A stretch of 64,000 nt of DNA, from positions 276,294-340,293 of the forward strand of contig NZ_JAAAWO010000005.1 of assembly GCF_010500895.1 (NCBI RefSeq), given 5' to 3'. Made by a program: the position numbers and the translations under genes. The stretch comes from Alteromonas genovensis (GTDB lineage Bacteria; Pseudomonadota; Gammaproteobacteria; Enterobacterales; Alteromonadaceae). Below, one piece after another: positions 20,039 to 29,837 of the stretch (positions are counted from its first letter, which is position 1; each line of letters opens with the position of its first letter). The notes under the pieces are model-generated. The model saw nothing but the letters and a program-made list of their open reading frames with translations. It was not told the DNA's origin and ran no database searches.

Positions 20039-21022
20039 ATGAGCAAATTAGCGCAGACTTGGTTTAACGACTGCTATAAATCTCTGTTAGATAGCCCTCT
20101 TTCAGCGTGGCTTCAAACGCTTCCTTCACAACTCAACACTTGGCAGCAACACAATAAGCACGGTGAGTTCGACAAGTGGTGTCGACTTCTCGCCAAGTTG
20201 CCGCAAACAGCGCCTAGCACTGTTGAATTAAGCACCAGCGTAACCGTAGGCACTGCTGCTGACATAAACGAATATACTCAAAAACAAATTAGTGGGTTAT
20301 TGAAGCAATTTATGCCTTGGCGTAAAGGCCCTTTCTATCTGCACGACATTCACATCGATACCGAGTGGCGCTCAGATTGGAAATGGGATCGCGTAGTGCC
20401 TCATATTGCGCCGCTTAAAAACAGACAAGTGCTAGACGTAGGCTGTGGCAGTGGCTATCACATGTGGAGAATGCTGGGCGAAGACGCATCCGGTGTTTAT
20501 GGTATCGACCCCACACAGCTGTTTTTAATTCAGTTTCAAGCCATTAAGCACTTTATCGGACAACGAAATATTCATTTCCTGCCCCTTGGCATTGAAGACA
20601 TGCAGCCGCTTAAGGCTTTCGACACCGTGTTTTCAATGGGAGTCCTCTATCACCGTAAGGATCCCATGCAGTTTCTTACCCAGTTGAAAGACCAGCTACG
20701 TAAGGGTGGCGAGTTAGTGCTTGAGACCCTTGTTGTTGATGGTGATGAAACCACTGTACTGATGGCTGGCGAGCGTTACGCACAAATGCGTAATGTTTGG
20801 TTTCTTCCCAGTGCAAAGGCGCTGATGGTGTGGTTAGAGCGTCTCGGATTTGAAAATATACGTGTAGTTGATATTAACCACACTACCCTTGATGAGCAGC
20901 GTGCAACAGAATGGATGGAGACCCAGTCGTTGAAAGATTTTCTCAACCCAGAAGATATTACGCGCACCATTGAAGGCTACCCTGCACCACAAAGAGCCGT
21001 GATCGTCGCTAACAAAAAGTAA
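20039..21022 (+). CDS. cmoB: tRNA U34 carboxymethyltransferase CmoB
   Basis: CmoB transfers the carboxymethyl group from carboxy-SAM to 5-hydroxyuridine-34 of tRNA, finishing cmo5U together with CmoA. The 327-residue protein contains the lead-in [20 protein letters not shown] characteristic of CmoB, the SAM-binding [15 protein letters not shown] near 137-151 and [12 protein letters not shown] near 200. It follows cmoA in the same direction as in other gammaproteobacteria. Confidence 0.95.
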   Translation: MSKLAQTWFNDCYKSLLDSPLSAWLQTLPSQLNTWQQHNKHGEFDKWCRLLAKLPQTAPSTVELSTSVTVGTAADINEYTQKQISGLLKQFMPWRKGPFYLHDIHIDTEWRSDWKWDRVVPHIAPLKNRQVLDVGCGSGYHMWRMLGEDASGVYGIDPTQLFLIQFQAIKHFIGQRNIHFLPLGIEDMQPLKAFDTVFSMGVLYHRKDPMQFLTQLKDQLRKGGELVLETLVVDGDETTVLMAGERYAQMRNVWFLPSAKALMVWLERLGFENIRVVDINHTTLDEQRATEWMETQSLKDFLNPEDITRTIEGYPAPQRAVIVANKK

Positions 21023-21062
21023 TTGCGCTCATCTTGAAGTTAATCGCTTTGTTGGCATAGAT

Positions 21063-21117
21063 GTTGTAACCCTAATCAGCTATGGAGTGCTAATTCTGTA
21101 TTGATTAGGGTGACAAC
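21063..21117 (+). promoter_or_regulatory. Inverted repeat that covers the RBS of the glucosylglycerate operon
   Basis: GTTGTAACCCTAATCA at 21063-21078 pairs with TGATTAGGGTGACAAC at 21102-21117, 15 of 16 positions, with a 23-base loop. The right arm ends at the base before the ATG and contains AGGGTG, the only plausible ribosome binding site. In RNA this would hide the RBS; as DNA it could be an operator. There is no T tract, so it is not a terminator of cmoB. Confidence 0.6.
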
Positions 21118-21987
21118 ATGGATATACATGGCTTTTTAACAGCCCATCATCTGCCAAGTAGTTATGCAGACACTGCACAAATGTGGTTCATCCCACTCTG
21201 TGAACAGTTACTAAAGCACCAAAAAAGTGCAAAAAAACCATTCATTGTGGGTATTAATGGTTGCCAAGGCTCTGGAAAGTCTACACTCACAAGTTTTATA
21301 GAAACCTTTTTGAAATCTGAGCACGACATGCGTGTGGTCTCTCTTTCCATCGATGATTTTTATCTCGACAAAAAACACCGAAACGCCCTTGCCATAAAGG
21401 TACACCCACTATTAAAGACGCGCGGCGTACCGGGAACCCACAACATAGCATTGGCTCTCGATACGTTTTCTATGCTTGAAAAAGGCGAACGTACACAACT
21501 CCCACGGTTTGATAAATCCACAGATAACCCCTTCCCGATATCTCAGTGGCCGGTAATGGACGCTCTTTCTGATGTCATTATTTTAGAAGGGTGGTGCGTG
21601 GGCGTCTCGCCACAAGAATCGTCAGCGTTAACACACCCTGTTAATGCGCTAGAAAGCGAGGAAGATTCTCTGTGTACATGGCGCTCTTTTGTTAACAGCG
21701 AATTAGGTAATCAATATCAAACACTTTTTAACAAGATAGATTATAGTGTAATGCTAGCGGCGCCCTCCTTCGACAGCGTTCTACATTGGCGTTTAGAGCA
21801 AGAGCACAAGCTTGCCAAAACGTCTAAAGGTGAAAAAACTGGCGTAATGAACGATGATGAGGTTGCTCGCTTTATTGAACACTATCAGCGCCTTACTGAG
21901 CATGCACTCAGTACGCTCCCTCAGCAATGCGATACCGTATTCTATTTAGACGAACACAGAAACATCACACAACAGGATTTGAAGTAA
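21118..21987 (+). CDS. Plant-type D-glycerate 3-kinase (P-loop kinase)
   Basis: This 289-residue P-loop kinase has Walker A GCQGSGKST at 48-56, the segment VVSLSIDDFYLDKKHR typical of the glycerate kinase/YGR205W-Tda10 group, and LKTRGVPGTHNIAL, which matches plant D-glycerate 3-kinase. It should phosphorylate D-glycerate to 3-phosphoglycerate with ATP. As first gene of a four-gene operon, it links glucosylglycerate breakdown (which releases glycerate) to the glycosyltransferase step that consumes 3-phosphoglycerate. Related uridine or pantothenate kinases are less likely given these motifs. TAATG overlap with the next gene indicates coupling. Confidence 0.78.
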   Translation: MDIHGFLTAHHLPSSYADTAQMWFIPLCEQLLKHQKSAKKPFIVGINGCQGSGKSTLTSFIETFLKSEHDMRVVSLSIDDFYLDKKHRNALAIKVHPLLKTRGVPGTHNIALALDTFSMLEKGERTQLPRFDKSTDNPFPISQWPVMDALSDVIILEGWCVGVSPQESSALTHPVNALESEEDSLCTWRSFVNSELGNQYQTLFNKIDYSVMLAAPSFDSVLHWRLEQEHKLAKTSKGEKTGVMNDDEVARFIEHYQRLTEHALSTLPQQCDTVFYLDEHRNITQQDLK

Positions 21988-22796
21988 TGACAAAAACGCT
22001 TGTTTTCACCGATATGGATGGCACGCTGTTAGACCATCATACTTACTCTTTTGAGGCGGCGAAACCGGCTTTAACCGCATTGGACAAAAAGCAGATCCCC
22101 GTTATTCCAACCACCAGCAAGACCTTTGCAGAGCTTCAGCCTCTTAGAGAAAAAATAGATTTAACGGGCCCTTTCATCATTGAAAATGGCGCTGCCATTT
22201 TTATTCCTCATGGTTTTTTTAAACAAAAGCCAGCTGGCACAGTGTGGGTAGACGGATATTGGTGTAAGGCGTTTATATCGAGCAAAAATCATTGGATTAA
22301 GCTGTTGGAAAAAATAAGCGGTGACTTTGAAGGCAGCTACAAACAGTTTTCCAAAATGTCCATTGAAGAAATCCAAGACAGTACCGGATTAGATGAATAC
22401 TCAGCCTCTCTTGCTGCTAAGCGTCAGTTTGGCGAGCCCATTTTGTGGCAAGGAAGTGATGATGATAAACAAAAATTTCTCAAAGCAGTATCACAAAGAG
22501 GTGCGTATCCTCTAGAAGGTGGGCGATTTATCCACGTTTCCGGCAACTGCGATAAAGGCCAAGCGCTAACGTGGCTGGCAAAAGAATACCAAAGACAAAA
22601 TGGGGTTTGCGTACAAACCGTAGCCCTTGGAGACGGAAATAACGATATTGCCATGCTAGAAGCGGCAGATGTCTCAATACGAATTTTATCACCGGTAAAT
22701 CCTCCGCCAACAGTAAAAAAAGAAGAGGTATATACCAGCACCCTTAACGGTCCAGAAGGTTGGACTGAAATGCTTACTCAATTGCTATCTCTATAA
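21987..22796 (+). CDS. Mannosyl/glucosyl-3-phosphoglycerate phosphatase (HAD, MPGP family)
   Basis: A 269-residue HAD phosphatase of the MPGP family (like archaeal mannosyl-3-phosphoglycerate phosphatase and E. coli YedP). It shows the nucleophile motif FTDMDGTLLD at 7-16, motif II TTSKT near 42, FIIENGAAIFIP near 60 and motif IV LGDGNNDIAMLE near 210. In this operon it should remove the phosphate from glucosyl-3-phosphoglycerate to yield glucosylglycerate. The ATG at 21987 shares a base with the stop of the kinase gene; upstream in-frame codons from 21927 lie within the kinase and are not needed. Confidence 0.82.
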   Translation: MTKTLVFTDMDGTLLDHHTYSFEAAKPALTALDKKQIPVIPTTSKTFAELQPLREKIDLTGPFIIENGAAIFIPHGFFKQKPAGTVWVDGYWCKAFISSKNHWIKLLEKISGDFEGSYKQFSKMSIEEIQDSTGLDEYSASLAAKRQFGEPILWQGSDDDKQKFLKAVSQRGAYPLEGGRFIHVSGNCDKGQALTWLAKEYQRQNGVCVQTVALGDGNNDIAMLEAADVSIRILSPVNPPPTVKKEEVYTSTLNGPEGWTEMLTQLLSL

Positions 22797-22808
22797 TCAG
22801 GAGCACAC

Positions 22809-24035
22809 ATGGCTGATTTTTATCAAAACGGTGTTATTACTACATTACACAACTTATCGCGCAGACCTACTGAAGACTTAGAGGCTGAGCTATTACAATT
22901 CTCCAAAAAACGTCCCATGGCGTTAATTTTGCCCTCTTTGTTTTCAGAGCTTGAAGGTGACGCATTACCTCATATTATTGGTGAGCTTACATCGGTTCCC
23001 TATTTGGCCGAAGTTGTTATCGGATTAGACAGAGCCAACGAAGAGCAATATAAACACGCACTTAAATTTTTCGGTAAATTACCACAGCACCACCGAGTGT
23101 TATGGAACGATGGGCCGCGCCTAAAGGCCTTAGACGAAGAGTTACAAGCGCAGGGTTTAGCCCCAAAGGAAATGGGTAAAGGCAGGAACGTTTGGTACTG
23201 CATGGGTTACATACTGGCCTCAAACCGCGCTGAATCTGTGGCGCTTCACGATTGCGATATTGTGACCTATGAAAAAGACTTACTTGCCAAGCTAATTTAT
23301 CCCGTTGCGAACCCCAACTTTAACTACGAGTTCTGTAAAGGGTTTTACGCCCGTGTTGCCAACGGTAAAATTAACGGTCGTGTTTCTCGCTTGCTGGTAA
23401 CTCCTTTGCTAAGAGCCCTAAAACGCATTATGGGCGACAATGAATACCTTGAGTTTATGGATAGCTTTCGTTATCCACTTGCGGGAGAGTTTTCATTTAG
23501 ACGTGACGTGTTAAACGACATTCGCATTCCGAGCGACTGGGGACTAGAGATTGGTGTGTTGTCTGAGATGCATCGCAACTATTCCCATAACCGTCTATGC
23601 CAAGCAGACATCTGCGATATTTACGACCATAAGCACCAGGATTTATCATTGAATAATGATCAAGGCGGCTTATCAAAAATGTCTATCGACATCACTAAAG
23701 CCATTTTCAGGAAACTGGCCACTCAGGGCTATACGTTCAGTAATGAAATGTTCCGCTCAATTAAGGCGACGTACTTTAGGATTGCACTCGACTTTATCGA
23801 AACCTACCACAACGACGCGGTAATGAACGGGTTAACCCTAGACATTCACAGCGAAGAAAAAGCGGTAGAAATGTTTGCCAGTAACATTATGAAAGCGGGT
23901 CAAAATTTCTTAGAAAATCCGATGGAAACGCCGTTTATTCCAAGTTGGAACCGAGTAACTAGTGCGGTACCTGACATTTTAGAACGCCTACTTGAAGCGG
24001 TTGAAGCAGACACCGCCGAATATATGGAGAAGTAA
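22809..24035 (+). CDS. Glucosyl-3-phosphoglycerate synthase-like glycosyltransferase (GT81-type)
   Basis: A 408-residue GT-A fold glycosyltransferase that should move glucose from an NDP-glucose to 3-phosphoglycerate. The metal-binding motif is [11 protein letters not shown] with D148 and D150, preceded by [15 protein letters not shown] and followed by FCKGFYARV and the GDW-like [13 protein letters not shown] segment found in GpgS proteins. The start has AGGAG upstream, 12 bases after the phosphatase. A mannose donor (mannosylglycerate synthesis) cannot be excluded, but the phosphorylase downstream favours glucose. Confidence 0.8.
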   Translation: MADFYQNGVITTLHNLSRRPTEDLEAELLQFSKKRPMALILPSLFSELEGDALPHIIGELTSVPYLAEVVIGLDRANEEQYKHALKFFGKLPQHHRVLWNDGPRLKALDEELQAQGLAPKEMGKGRNVWYCMGYILASNRAESVALHDCDIVTYEKDLLAKLIYPVANPNFNYEFCKGFYARVANGKINGRVSRLLVTPLLRALKRIMGDNEYLEFMDSFRYPLAGEFSFRRDVLNDIRIPSDWGLEIGVLSEMHRNYSHNRLCQADICDIYDHKHQDLSLNNDQGGLSKMSIDITKAIFRKLATQGYTFSNEMFRSIKATYFRIALDFIETYHNDAVMNGLTLDIHSEEKAVEMFASNIMKAGQNFLENPMETPFIPSWNRVTSAVPDILERLLEAVEADTAEYMEK

Positions 24036-24036
24036 T

Positions 24037-25791
24037 ATGGCATGGGATCCTCTCTATGACAAAGTAAAGCACCATTTAGAGACTATCTATGCCGATGTTT
24101 CGTTAGACGTGTCCTATGACACGCTAACGGAGCAGCTGCTAGCCGCTATCGGCATAGCATCGAGCGAAGACATTGCTTCGCCTCAATCTCACCATAACTA
24201 TTGGGACGAAGAAGATATTATCATGATCACCTATGGTGATAGCGTTATTCGTGATAACGAAAAACCATTGGTAACCTTGAATAACTTCTTACATCAATAT
24301 TGCAAAAACACGATCAACAATGTGCATATATTGCCGTTCTTCCCCTATAGCTCCGATGATGGCTTTTCAGTCATTGATTACTCAACAGTGAATGAGTCGT
24401 TAGGCTCGTGGGACGACATAGAGGCCATAGCGAAAGACTATGGGCTGATGACAGATTTGGTAATAAACCATTGCTCGGCGAGAAGCGTTTGGTTTGATAA
24501 CTTTATTAAAAGTGAAGGACCCGGTTCAGATTTTTTCTTTACCGCAGACCCGCAAGATGACCTTTCTATGGTAACTAGGCCTCGTGTGTCACCGTTACTG
24601 CGAGAAACGGAAACCGCCGAAGGGACTAAGTACGTGTGGTGTACCTTCAGTCATGATCAGGTCGATTTTGATTTTAGAAATCCAAAGGTGCTGCTGGCCT
24701 TTGTGGACATTATCAAACTGTATATTGATAAAGGCACCAAGCTTTTCCGCCTAGATGCGGTGGCATTTTTGTGGAAAATTGTCGGTTCAAACAGCATCAA
24801 CCTGTTTCAAACCCACGAAGTTGTGCGTTTACTGAGAACGCTGATTGAGCATGTCGATCCTTCTATTATTATCATCACAGAAACCAACATTCCGAATAGA
24901 GAAAACCTAACGTATTTCGGCAATGCTAACGAAGCGCATGCCATTTATAACTTCTCTCTACCACCGCTTTTGGTTAACACGTTAGTGACCGGCGACTGTA
25001 CCTATTTAAAAAGCTGGATGATGAGTATGCCGCCCGCGCAAAACGGCACGGCCTATTTTAATTTCATTGCATCTCATGATGGTATTGGACTGCGTCCCGC
25101 AGAGGGGCTGCTAGACGATGAGGAAATATCCGAATTGGTTCATACCATGCAGAACTTTGGCGGTAAGATTTCTTGGCGTGCATCTGAGCATGGTAAACAA
25201 AAACCTTATGAAATTAATATTACCCTGTTTGACGCATTACAAGGCACCACTAAAGGGCCAGACCGGTTCCAAGTAGACCGCTTTATCTGTGCCCACTCAA
25301 TTATGCTAGGCATGGAAGGTATTCCCGGGCTGTATATTCATAGTTTATTGGGCACCTCCAATGACTATGAAAAAGTGGCGAATACAGGACAAAATCGAAG
25401 TATTAACCGTCGTCGCTGGAATATTGATGAATTAGAGACTTTGCTCGATTCGCCCTTCTCTCAACACCACAAAGTGTTAACCCGGGTGTCTCAGCTTATC
25501 CGCATACGAAAGGCGCAACCGGCGTTTCACCCAAATGCAACTCAGTTCACGCTGCAGTTGGGTAATGAAATATTTGGGTATTGGCGACAAAGTCTTGATA
25601 GAAAGCAGAGTATTTTCTGCGTAAATAATATTTGCGATGAAGAAAAAACCATTTTGCTATCAGATATCAATTTAATCGGCACTGACAACTGGATAGACTT
25701 GGTAACACGTGATGAAATTTGTCTTTCAAGCGGCTTCATTCAATTGAAGCCCTACCAGACATTATGGATCAGTAATCAAGACTTTGAATAG
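24037..25791 (+). CDS. Glucosylglycerate phosphorylase-like enzyme (GH13 subfamily 18)
   Basis: A 584-residue enzyme of the sucrose-phosphorylase group. Catalytic residues are visible: nucleophile D240 in LFRLDAVAF, acid/base E282 in IIITETN, and the stabilising D348 in [12 protein letters not shown]. It should split its disaccharide with phosphate to glucose-1-phosphate. Sucrose phosphorylase, sucrose-6F-phosphate phosphorylase and glucosylglycerate phosphorylase share this fold; the operon context (glycerate kinase, GpgS, phosphatase) points to glucosylglycerate. The ATG at 24037 lies one base after the previous stop; upstream codons to 23992 lie inside the glycosyltransferase gene. Confidence 0.8.
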   Translation: MAWDPLYDKVKHHLETIYADVSLDVSYDTLTEQLLAAIGIASSEDIASPQSHHNYWDEEDIIMITYGDSVIRDNEKPLVTLNNFLHQYCKNTINNVHILPFFPYSSDDGFSVIDYSTVNESLGSWDDIEAIAKDYGLMTDLVINHCSARSVWFDNFIKSEGPGSDFFFTADPQDDLSMVTRPRVSPLLRETETAEGTKYVWCTFSHDQVDFDFRNPKVLLAFVDIIKLYIDKGTKLFRLDAVAFLWKIVGSNSINLFQTHEVVRLLRTLIEHVDPSIIIITETNIPNRENLTYFGNANEAHAIYNFSLPPLLVNTLVTGDCTYLKSWMMSMPPAQNGTAYFNFIASHDGIGLRPAEGLLDDEEISELVHTMQNFGGKISWRASEHGKQKPYEINITLFDALQGTTKGPDRFQVDRFICAHSIMLGMEGIPGLYIHSLLGTSNDYEKVANTGQNRSINRRRWNIDELETLLDSPFSQHHKVLTRVSQLIRIRKAQPAFHPNATQFTLQLGNEIFGYWRQSLDRKQSIFCVNNICDEEKTILLSDINLIGTDNWIDLVTRDEICLSSGFIQLKPYQTLWISNQDFE

Positions 25792-25992
25792 TGTGTATCG
25801 GTAAGGCTGCTGGCCTATATGAGACTGTGGCCTAAGTGCCGAAACCTGTGACGAAAGAGGGTTTCGGCTCACTTGGCTCCAGGTATTTAGAGCAAGTTGT
25901 CGATATGGGCAAGTATCCTTCGACATAGCCCTAAACACAGACAGTAGTCTCAAACATGGACCGTAGTTTTAAACAGAAATGAACAGTATTTT

Positions 25993-26676
25993 ATGCAACC
26001 TATAACCACTTTTATATTTGATTTAGACGGTACACTTGTTGATTCAGTTCCCGACCTTGCGAGTGCATTAAACAATGCACTCAGCGATGTGGGTATGGCA
26101 AAGTTTGGTGAATCCACAATTAGAAATTGGGTGGGTAATGGTGCAAGAGTGCTGGTTGAACGAGGACTATCGGGTAAAACTGATGCTAACACGCAGCAGT
26201 GTAACTCTATAAGCAACGAGTTAATCGACCATACCTTTCAGCGTTTTTTATATCATTACGATTTAAACGTGTGTCGCGCTTCTACTCTTTACCCTCATGT
26301 GTATGACACACTCAGTACCCTTTCACGCAAAGGCTATACGCTAGCGCTAGTAACCAATAAGCCCAAAAAGTTTATTGCCCCCATTGTAGAAGCGTTCAAG
26401 GTAGAATCTTTTTTCTCTCTTTTTATTGGGGGTGATTCTTTAAAGGAAAAGAAACCTTCCCCCTTGCCTTTGAACCATGTTTGTAAAACCCTGAACGTCA
26501 AAGCAAGTGAGTGCGTAATGGTGGGCGATTCGAAAAACGATATTTTAGCGGCACATGCTGCAAACATGCGAAGTGTTGGACTTACCTATGGGTATAACTA
26601 CGGCGAAGATATTGGTGCACACAACCCTAATTGGGTATTCGATGACTTTAGTCGGATCGCTTCAATTACCCCCTAG
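25993..26676 (+). CDS. gph: Phosphoglycolate phosphatase (HAD superfamily)
   Basis: Gph hydrolyses 2-phosphoglycolate, a product of DNA 3'-end repair and of oxygenase side reactions. The 227-residue protein has the HAD motifs FIFDLDGTLVDSVPDL at the N-terminus, VTNKP near 122, and GDSKNDILAAHAAN near 178, with the cap sequence VGNGARVLVERGL typical of Gph. It lies 200 bases after the glucosylglycerate operon without a clear RBS, so it may have its own promoter. Other HAD phosphatases are possible but the match to Gph is good. Confidence 0.85.
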   Translation: MQPITTFIFDLDGTLVDSVPDLASALNNALSDVGMAKFGESTIRNWVGNGARVLVERGLSGKTDANTQQCNSISNELIDHTFQRFLYHYDLNVCRASTLYPHVYDTLSTLSRKGYTLALVTNKPKKFIAPIVEAFKVESFFSLFIGGDSLKEKKPSPLPLNHVCKTLNVKASECVMVGDSKNDILAAHAANMRSVGLTYGYNYGEDIGAHNPNWVFDDFSRIASITP

Positions 26677-26975
26677 CACTATTTACTTAGCACTTTTCCC
26701 TTACACCTTCAGCCCTATAGCCTCAAGCCTATACAAGCGGCGTCCAATAGAGCACCTAGTCTAATCGATACTTCCAACTAGTCACTCTTCACCCTCAATT
26801 TTAGTTAAGACTCTCAATAAAGGATAAACACTATCGCATTTACCTTTGGTGAATAGCGTACTTTTTCTGTAGTATTCCCCGTCTATTTTTATCGTTGTTA
26901 ACTTTGTTTTCGTCTTTATTTGGCCAAAAGTAAACAGCCTCATGCCACGGTTAAATCACTCAGGGAGTTATCGAA

Positions 26976-28226
26976 ATGTCATCCAGCTGGCTTTCATTGG
27001 AAGAGGCGCTCTCAAAGGCGCTGGCAGCGACACATGTAGTTTCTGACATTGAAACAATAAGCTTGTTTAGTGCACATCGTCGTGTAGTGGCACAAGACGT
27101 TGTCGCCACGATAGATGTGCCGCCATGGGATAACTCTGCAATGGACGGGTTTGCTATTAATGCAAATTCGTACACTCAAGGCCAAGCGCTTACCGTTCAA
27201 GGTATTATTACAGCTGGAGAAAAGGCTTCTACCCCCCTTTCCGCGGGTCATGCTTACAAAATTATGACTGGCGCGCCTATTCCAGATGGCGCGAATACAG
27301 TGATAATGATTGAGAACTGTGGCAATGATGCCAACGGCAACCTGATCATTAATGAGGCCCCTACACTGGGTCAAAATATTCGCCCTCAAGCCAATGATAT
27401 CGCCAAGGGGCAAGTTCTTATTAAAGAAGGGACTCAGCTGCGGGCAGAGCACCTCATGTTACTCTCCTCTCAAGGCCTAAACGAGGTTGTGGTTTATCGA
27501 AAATTACGAGTTGGTATTGTTGCCACTGGCAACGAACTGGCGGCCCCTGGAGAGTCGCGTAGCGACACGCAAATTTACGAGTCGAACCGTGTTGGCATAA
27601 GCGCTATTCTAAGTGACCAAAATGTAGAAGTTATCGATTTTGGCATAGTTGAAGATGATAAAGCATCTCTGACTAGGTTGTTTCATCAAGCGGCATCTAC
27701 TACTGCAGACCCTACTAGCAACGTGACAGGCAACCATGTGGATATTATGGTGAGCAGCGGCGGTGTATCCGTTGGCGATGCCGATTATGTAAAAGACGTC
27801 ATAGAGGCCATGGGCCACATCGAGTTTTGGAAAATTGCCGTTAAACCTGGAAAACCTTTTGCACTCGGTAGATTGAACAATACCGTATTTTGTGGGCTTC
27901 CAGGTAACCCAGTTTCCTCGTTTGTGACGGCTAAGCTTCTTGTACTTCCCATCATTAGTAAAATGCAGGGGCGGCAAGATGGTCACACTGCGCTCACAGT
28001 AACGGCCACGCTGACAAAAGACATTAAGGGTCGCGCTGGGCGTCGAGATTACCAGCGAGCCACGATGAGTTACGACGACAATGGGAACTTAGTGGTCACG
28101 CCGTTTAAAACTCAAAGCTCAGGCGTGATGACATCGATCACATCCGCTAATTGCTTTATGATCATCCATGAAGATATAAGCACATTAGCTATAGGCGATA
28201 CGGTGCCGGTGATGCCATTTACCTAG
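26976..28226 (+). CDS. moeA: Molybdopterin molybdenumtransferase
   Basis: MoeA inserts molybdate into adenylated molybdopterin to form the molybdenum cofactor. The 416-residue protein shows DNSAMDGFAI near 51, the MPT-binding SSGGVSVGDADYVKD and LPGNPVSSFVTAKLLVLP in domain III, and a C-terminal beta-barrel domain IV. GGGAG is nine bases before the ATG. No other moa/mob genes are present in the window. The 26677-26975 gap upstream holds no recognisable riboswitch. Confidence 0.94.
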   Translation: MSSSWLSLEEALSKALAATHVVSDIETISLFSAHRRVVAQDVVATIDVPPWDNSAMDGFAINANSYTQGQALTVQGIITAGEKASTPLSAGHAYKIMTGAPIPDGANTVIMIENCGNDANGNLIINEAPTLGQNIRPQANDIAKGQVLIKEGTQLRAEHLMLLSSQGLNEVVVYRKLRVGIVATGNELAAPGESRSDTQIYESNRVGISAILSDQNVEVIDFGIVEDDKASLTRLFHQAASTTADPTSNVTGNHVDIMVSSGGVSVGDADYVKDVIEAMGHIEFWKIAVKPGKPFALGRLNNTVFCGLPGNPVSSFVTAKLLVLPIISKMQGRQDGHTALTVTATLTKDIKGRAGRRDYQRATMSYDDNGNLVVTPFKTQSSGVMTSITSANCFMIIHEDISTLAIGDTVPVMPFT

Positions 28227-28243
28227 CGCTTAAGCCTTGCCTG

Positions 28244-28270
28244 TTGAGCTATGCCTATTGAGCTATGCCT
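28244..28270 (+). repeat. Tandem 13-base direct repeat after moeA
   Basis: TTGAGCTATGCCT occurs at 28244-28256 and again at 28258-28270, one base apart, just after the moeA stop. It looks like a small local duplication. Confidence 0.6.
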
Positions 28271-28359
28271 TTTGCTTTTCATCTTTCAAACAATGCTGTT
28301 TAGACATGAGCTTTTAAAAACATCTTAGTCTGAATTTTTTACCGTGAGAATAAACATCT

Positions 28360-29733
28360 GTGAATAGAAAACGCTTTATTATCGAAGCTAGAGACGTATT
28401 AAAGTTAGCCTGGCCATTGCTTATTGCCCAAATTACGCAAATGCTCATGGGTGTGAGTGACACCATCATGGCAGGACGCTACAGCGCGACTGACATGGCT
28501 GCGGTGGCGTTAGGTTTTAGTATTACCATCCCCCTTCTTTGCTTCATTCAGGGTATTGCCCTTGCCTTACCGCCTATCATCTCAAGGCTACAAGGTAACA
28601 AGAACATTGCTGGTATTGCTGATGCCAGTCAGCAGGCCGGTTATTTAGTGTTATTTGTAGGCTTAGTCATCGCCGCGTTTATTCCCTTTACTGAAAGTAT
28701 CGTATCGTTATTTCCAATGGCACCAGAGCTTCACAGCATAACCGTGGACTACGTCATCTATGTATTTCTTGCCATGCCTGGCTTTGCTATCTATCAATGG
28801 TTGAGGAATTATTGTGAAGGACTGGGTAAAACAAAGCCCACCATGATCATTACCGTCATTGGGTTAATGGCAAACATTGTGGGCAATTATTTATTCATTT
28901 ATGGCGTTGGCCCATTACCTGCCATGGGTGGTGCTGGCTGCGGGGTTGCTACTGCGCTGGTTATTTATACCATGCTAATTGCTACCTTTATTTACGTGCG
29001 ACTTGCACCTGCGCTGCGCAAATACGACCTGTTTAATCAATGGTACCGTCCAAACTTAAAAACCATTGGTCGAACCTTCGCTTTAGGCCTTCCTATTGCA
29101 ATGACAATCCTGTTTGAAGTAACGCTGTTTTCTGCCGTTGCCCTACTTCTTGCACCGTTTGGCGCAACAGTCGTTGCAGCCCACCAAGTCGCGCTTAACT
29201 TTTCAGCACTGATGTTTATGTTTCCGATGAGTATAGGTATGGCCGTGGCCATTCGCATTGGCTACCGTATTGGACAAAAGAACCCTCGACAGGCAAAAAT
29301 AGCAGCGCGAAGTGCCATATTAATTGGATTTATTACTTCTGCGTGTACCGCCACCTTCACCCTTGTGGCTAAAGGTTTCATCATCAGCTTATACACAAGC
29401 GACGGCGAGGTTTACGCTATTGCCAATGCCCTACTTATCTATGCAGCGCTTTTCCAGCTCTCAGACGCTGTACAGGTAATATCGGCCAATGCGCTGCGAG
29501 GATATAAAGACACCACGGCAATGTTTATCATCACCTTTGTGTCATATTGGCTTATCGGGCTTCCCACCGGCATTATTTTGGGAAGAACCTCCTGGCTGAC
29601 TAACGAGCCAATGGCTGCAGCTGGCTTTTGGATTGGATTTATTGTGGGATTAAGCGCTGCCGCAGTATTACTGGGAGCCAGGCTGCTTTATATTCAGCGT
29701 TCGACCAACGTGCTTATCGAACAACCTGCGTAA
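28360..29733 (+). CDS. MATE family efflux pump, NorM-like
   Basis: A 457-residue inner membrane protein with about 12 helices and the MATE features WPLLIAQITQMLMGVSDTIMAG (N-terminal repeat) and GLPIAMTILFEVTLFSAVALLLAPFGATVVAAHQVALN (second repeat). NorM proteins export cationic drugs, dyes and similar compounds in exchange for Na+ or H+. The start is GTG with a weak RBS. A terminator follows the stop. This copy is intact, unlike the second MATE gene at 40096-41442. Confidence 0.88.
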   Translation: MNRKRFIIEARDVLKLAWPLLIAQITQMLMGVSDTIMAGRYSATDMAAVALGFSITIPLLCFIQGIALALPPIISRLQGNKNIAGIADASQQAGYLVLFVGLVIAAFIPFTESIVSLFPMAPELHSITVDYVIYVFLAMPGFAIYQWLRNYCEGLGKTKPTMIITVIGLMANIVGNYLFIYGVGPLPAMGGAGCGVATALVIYTMLIATFIYVRLAPALRKYDLFNQWYRPNLKTIGRTFALGLPIAMTILFEVTLFSAVALLLAPFGATVVAAHQVALNFSALMFMFPMSIGMAVAIRIGYRIGQKNPRQAKIAARSAILIGFITSACTATFTLVAKGFIISLYTSDGEVYAIANALLIYAALFQLSDAVQVISANALRGYKDTTAMFIITFVSYWLIGLPTGIILGRTSWLTNEPMAAAGFWIGFIVGLSAAAVLLGARLLYIQRSTNVLIEQPA

Positions 29734-29744
29734 AGGTTTTTTCG

Positions 29745-29781
29745 CTAGGCCCTTTCATTCAAGGAAATAAAAAGGGCCTAG
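29745..29781. terminator. Bidirectional terminator between the MATE and VWA genes
   Basis: CTAGGCCCTTT at 29745-29755 pairs perfectly with AAAGGGCCTAG at 29771-29781, with a 15-base loop. It lies between two converging genes. Confidence 0.7.
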
Positions 29782-29837
29782 TTTCTCGTGTTTACAGCGC
29801 GCTTTAGACGCACATACTGCTATTAACCACTTGTGTA

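Noticed and set aside
24037..25791. Sucrose phosphorylase annotation
   Set aside because: The fold is shared, but glycerate kinase, GpgS and MPGP-type neighbours make glucosylglycerate the better guess; sucrose genes are absent.
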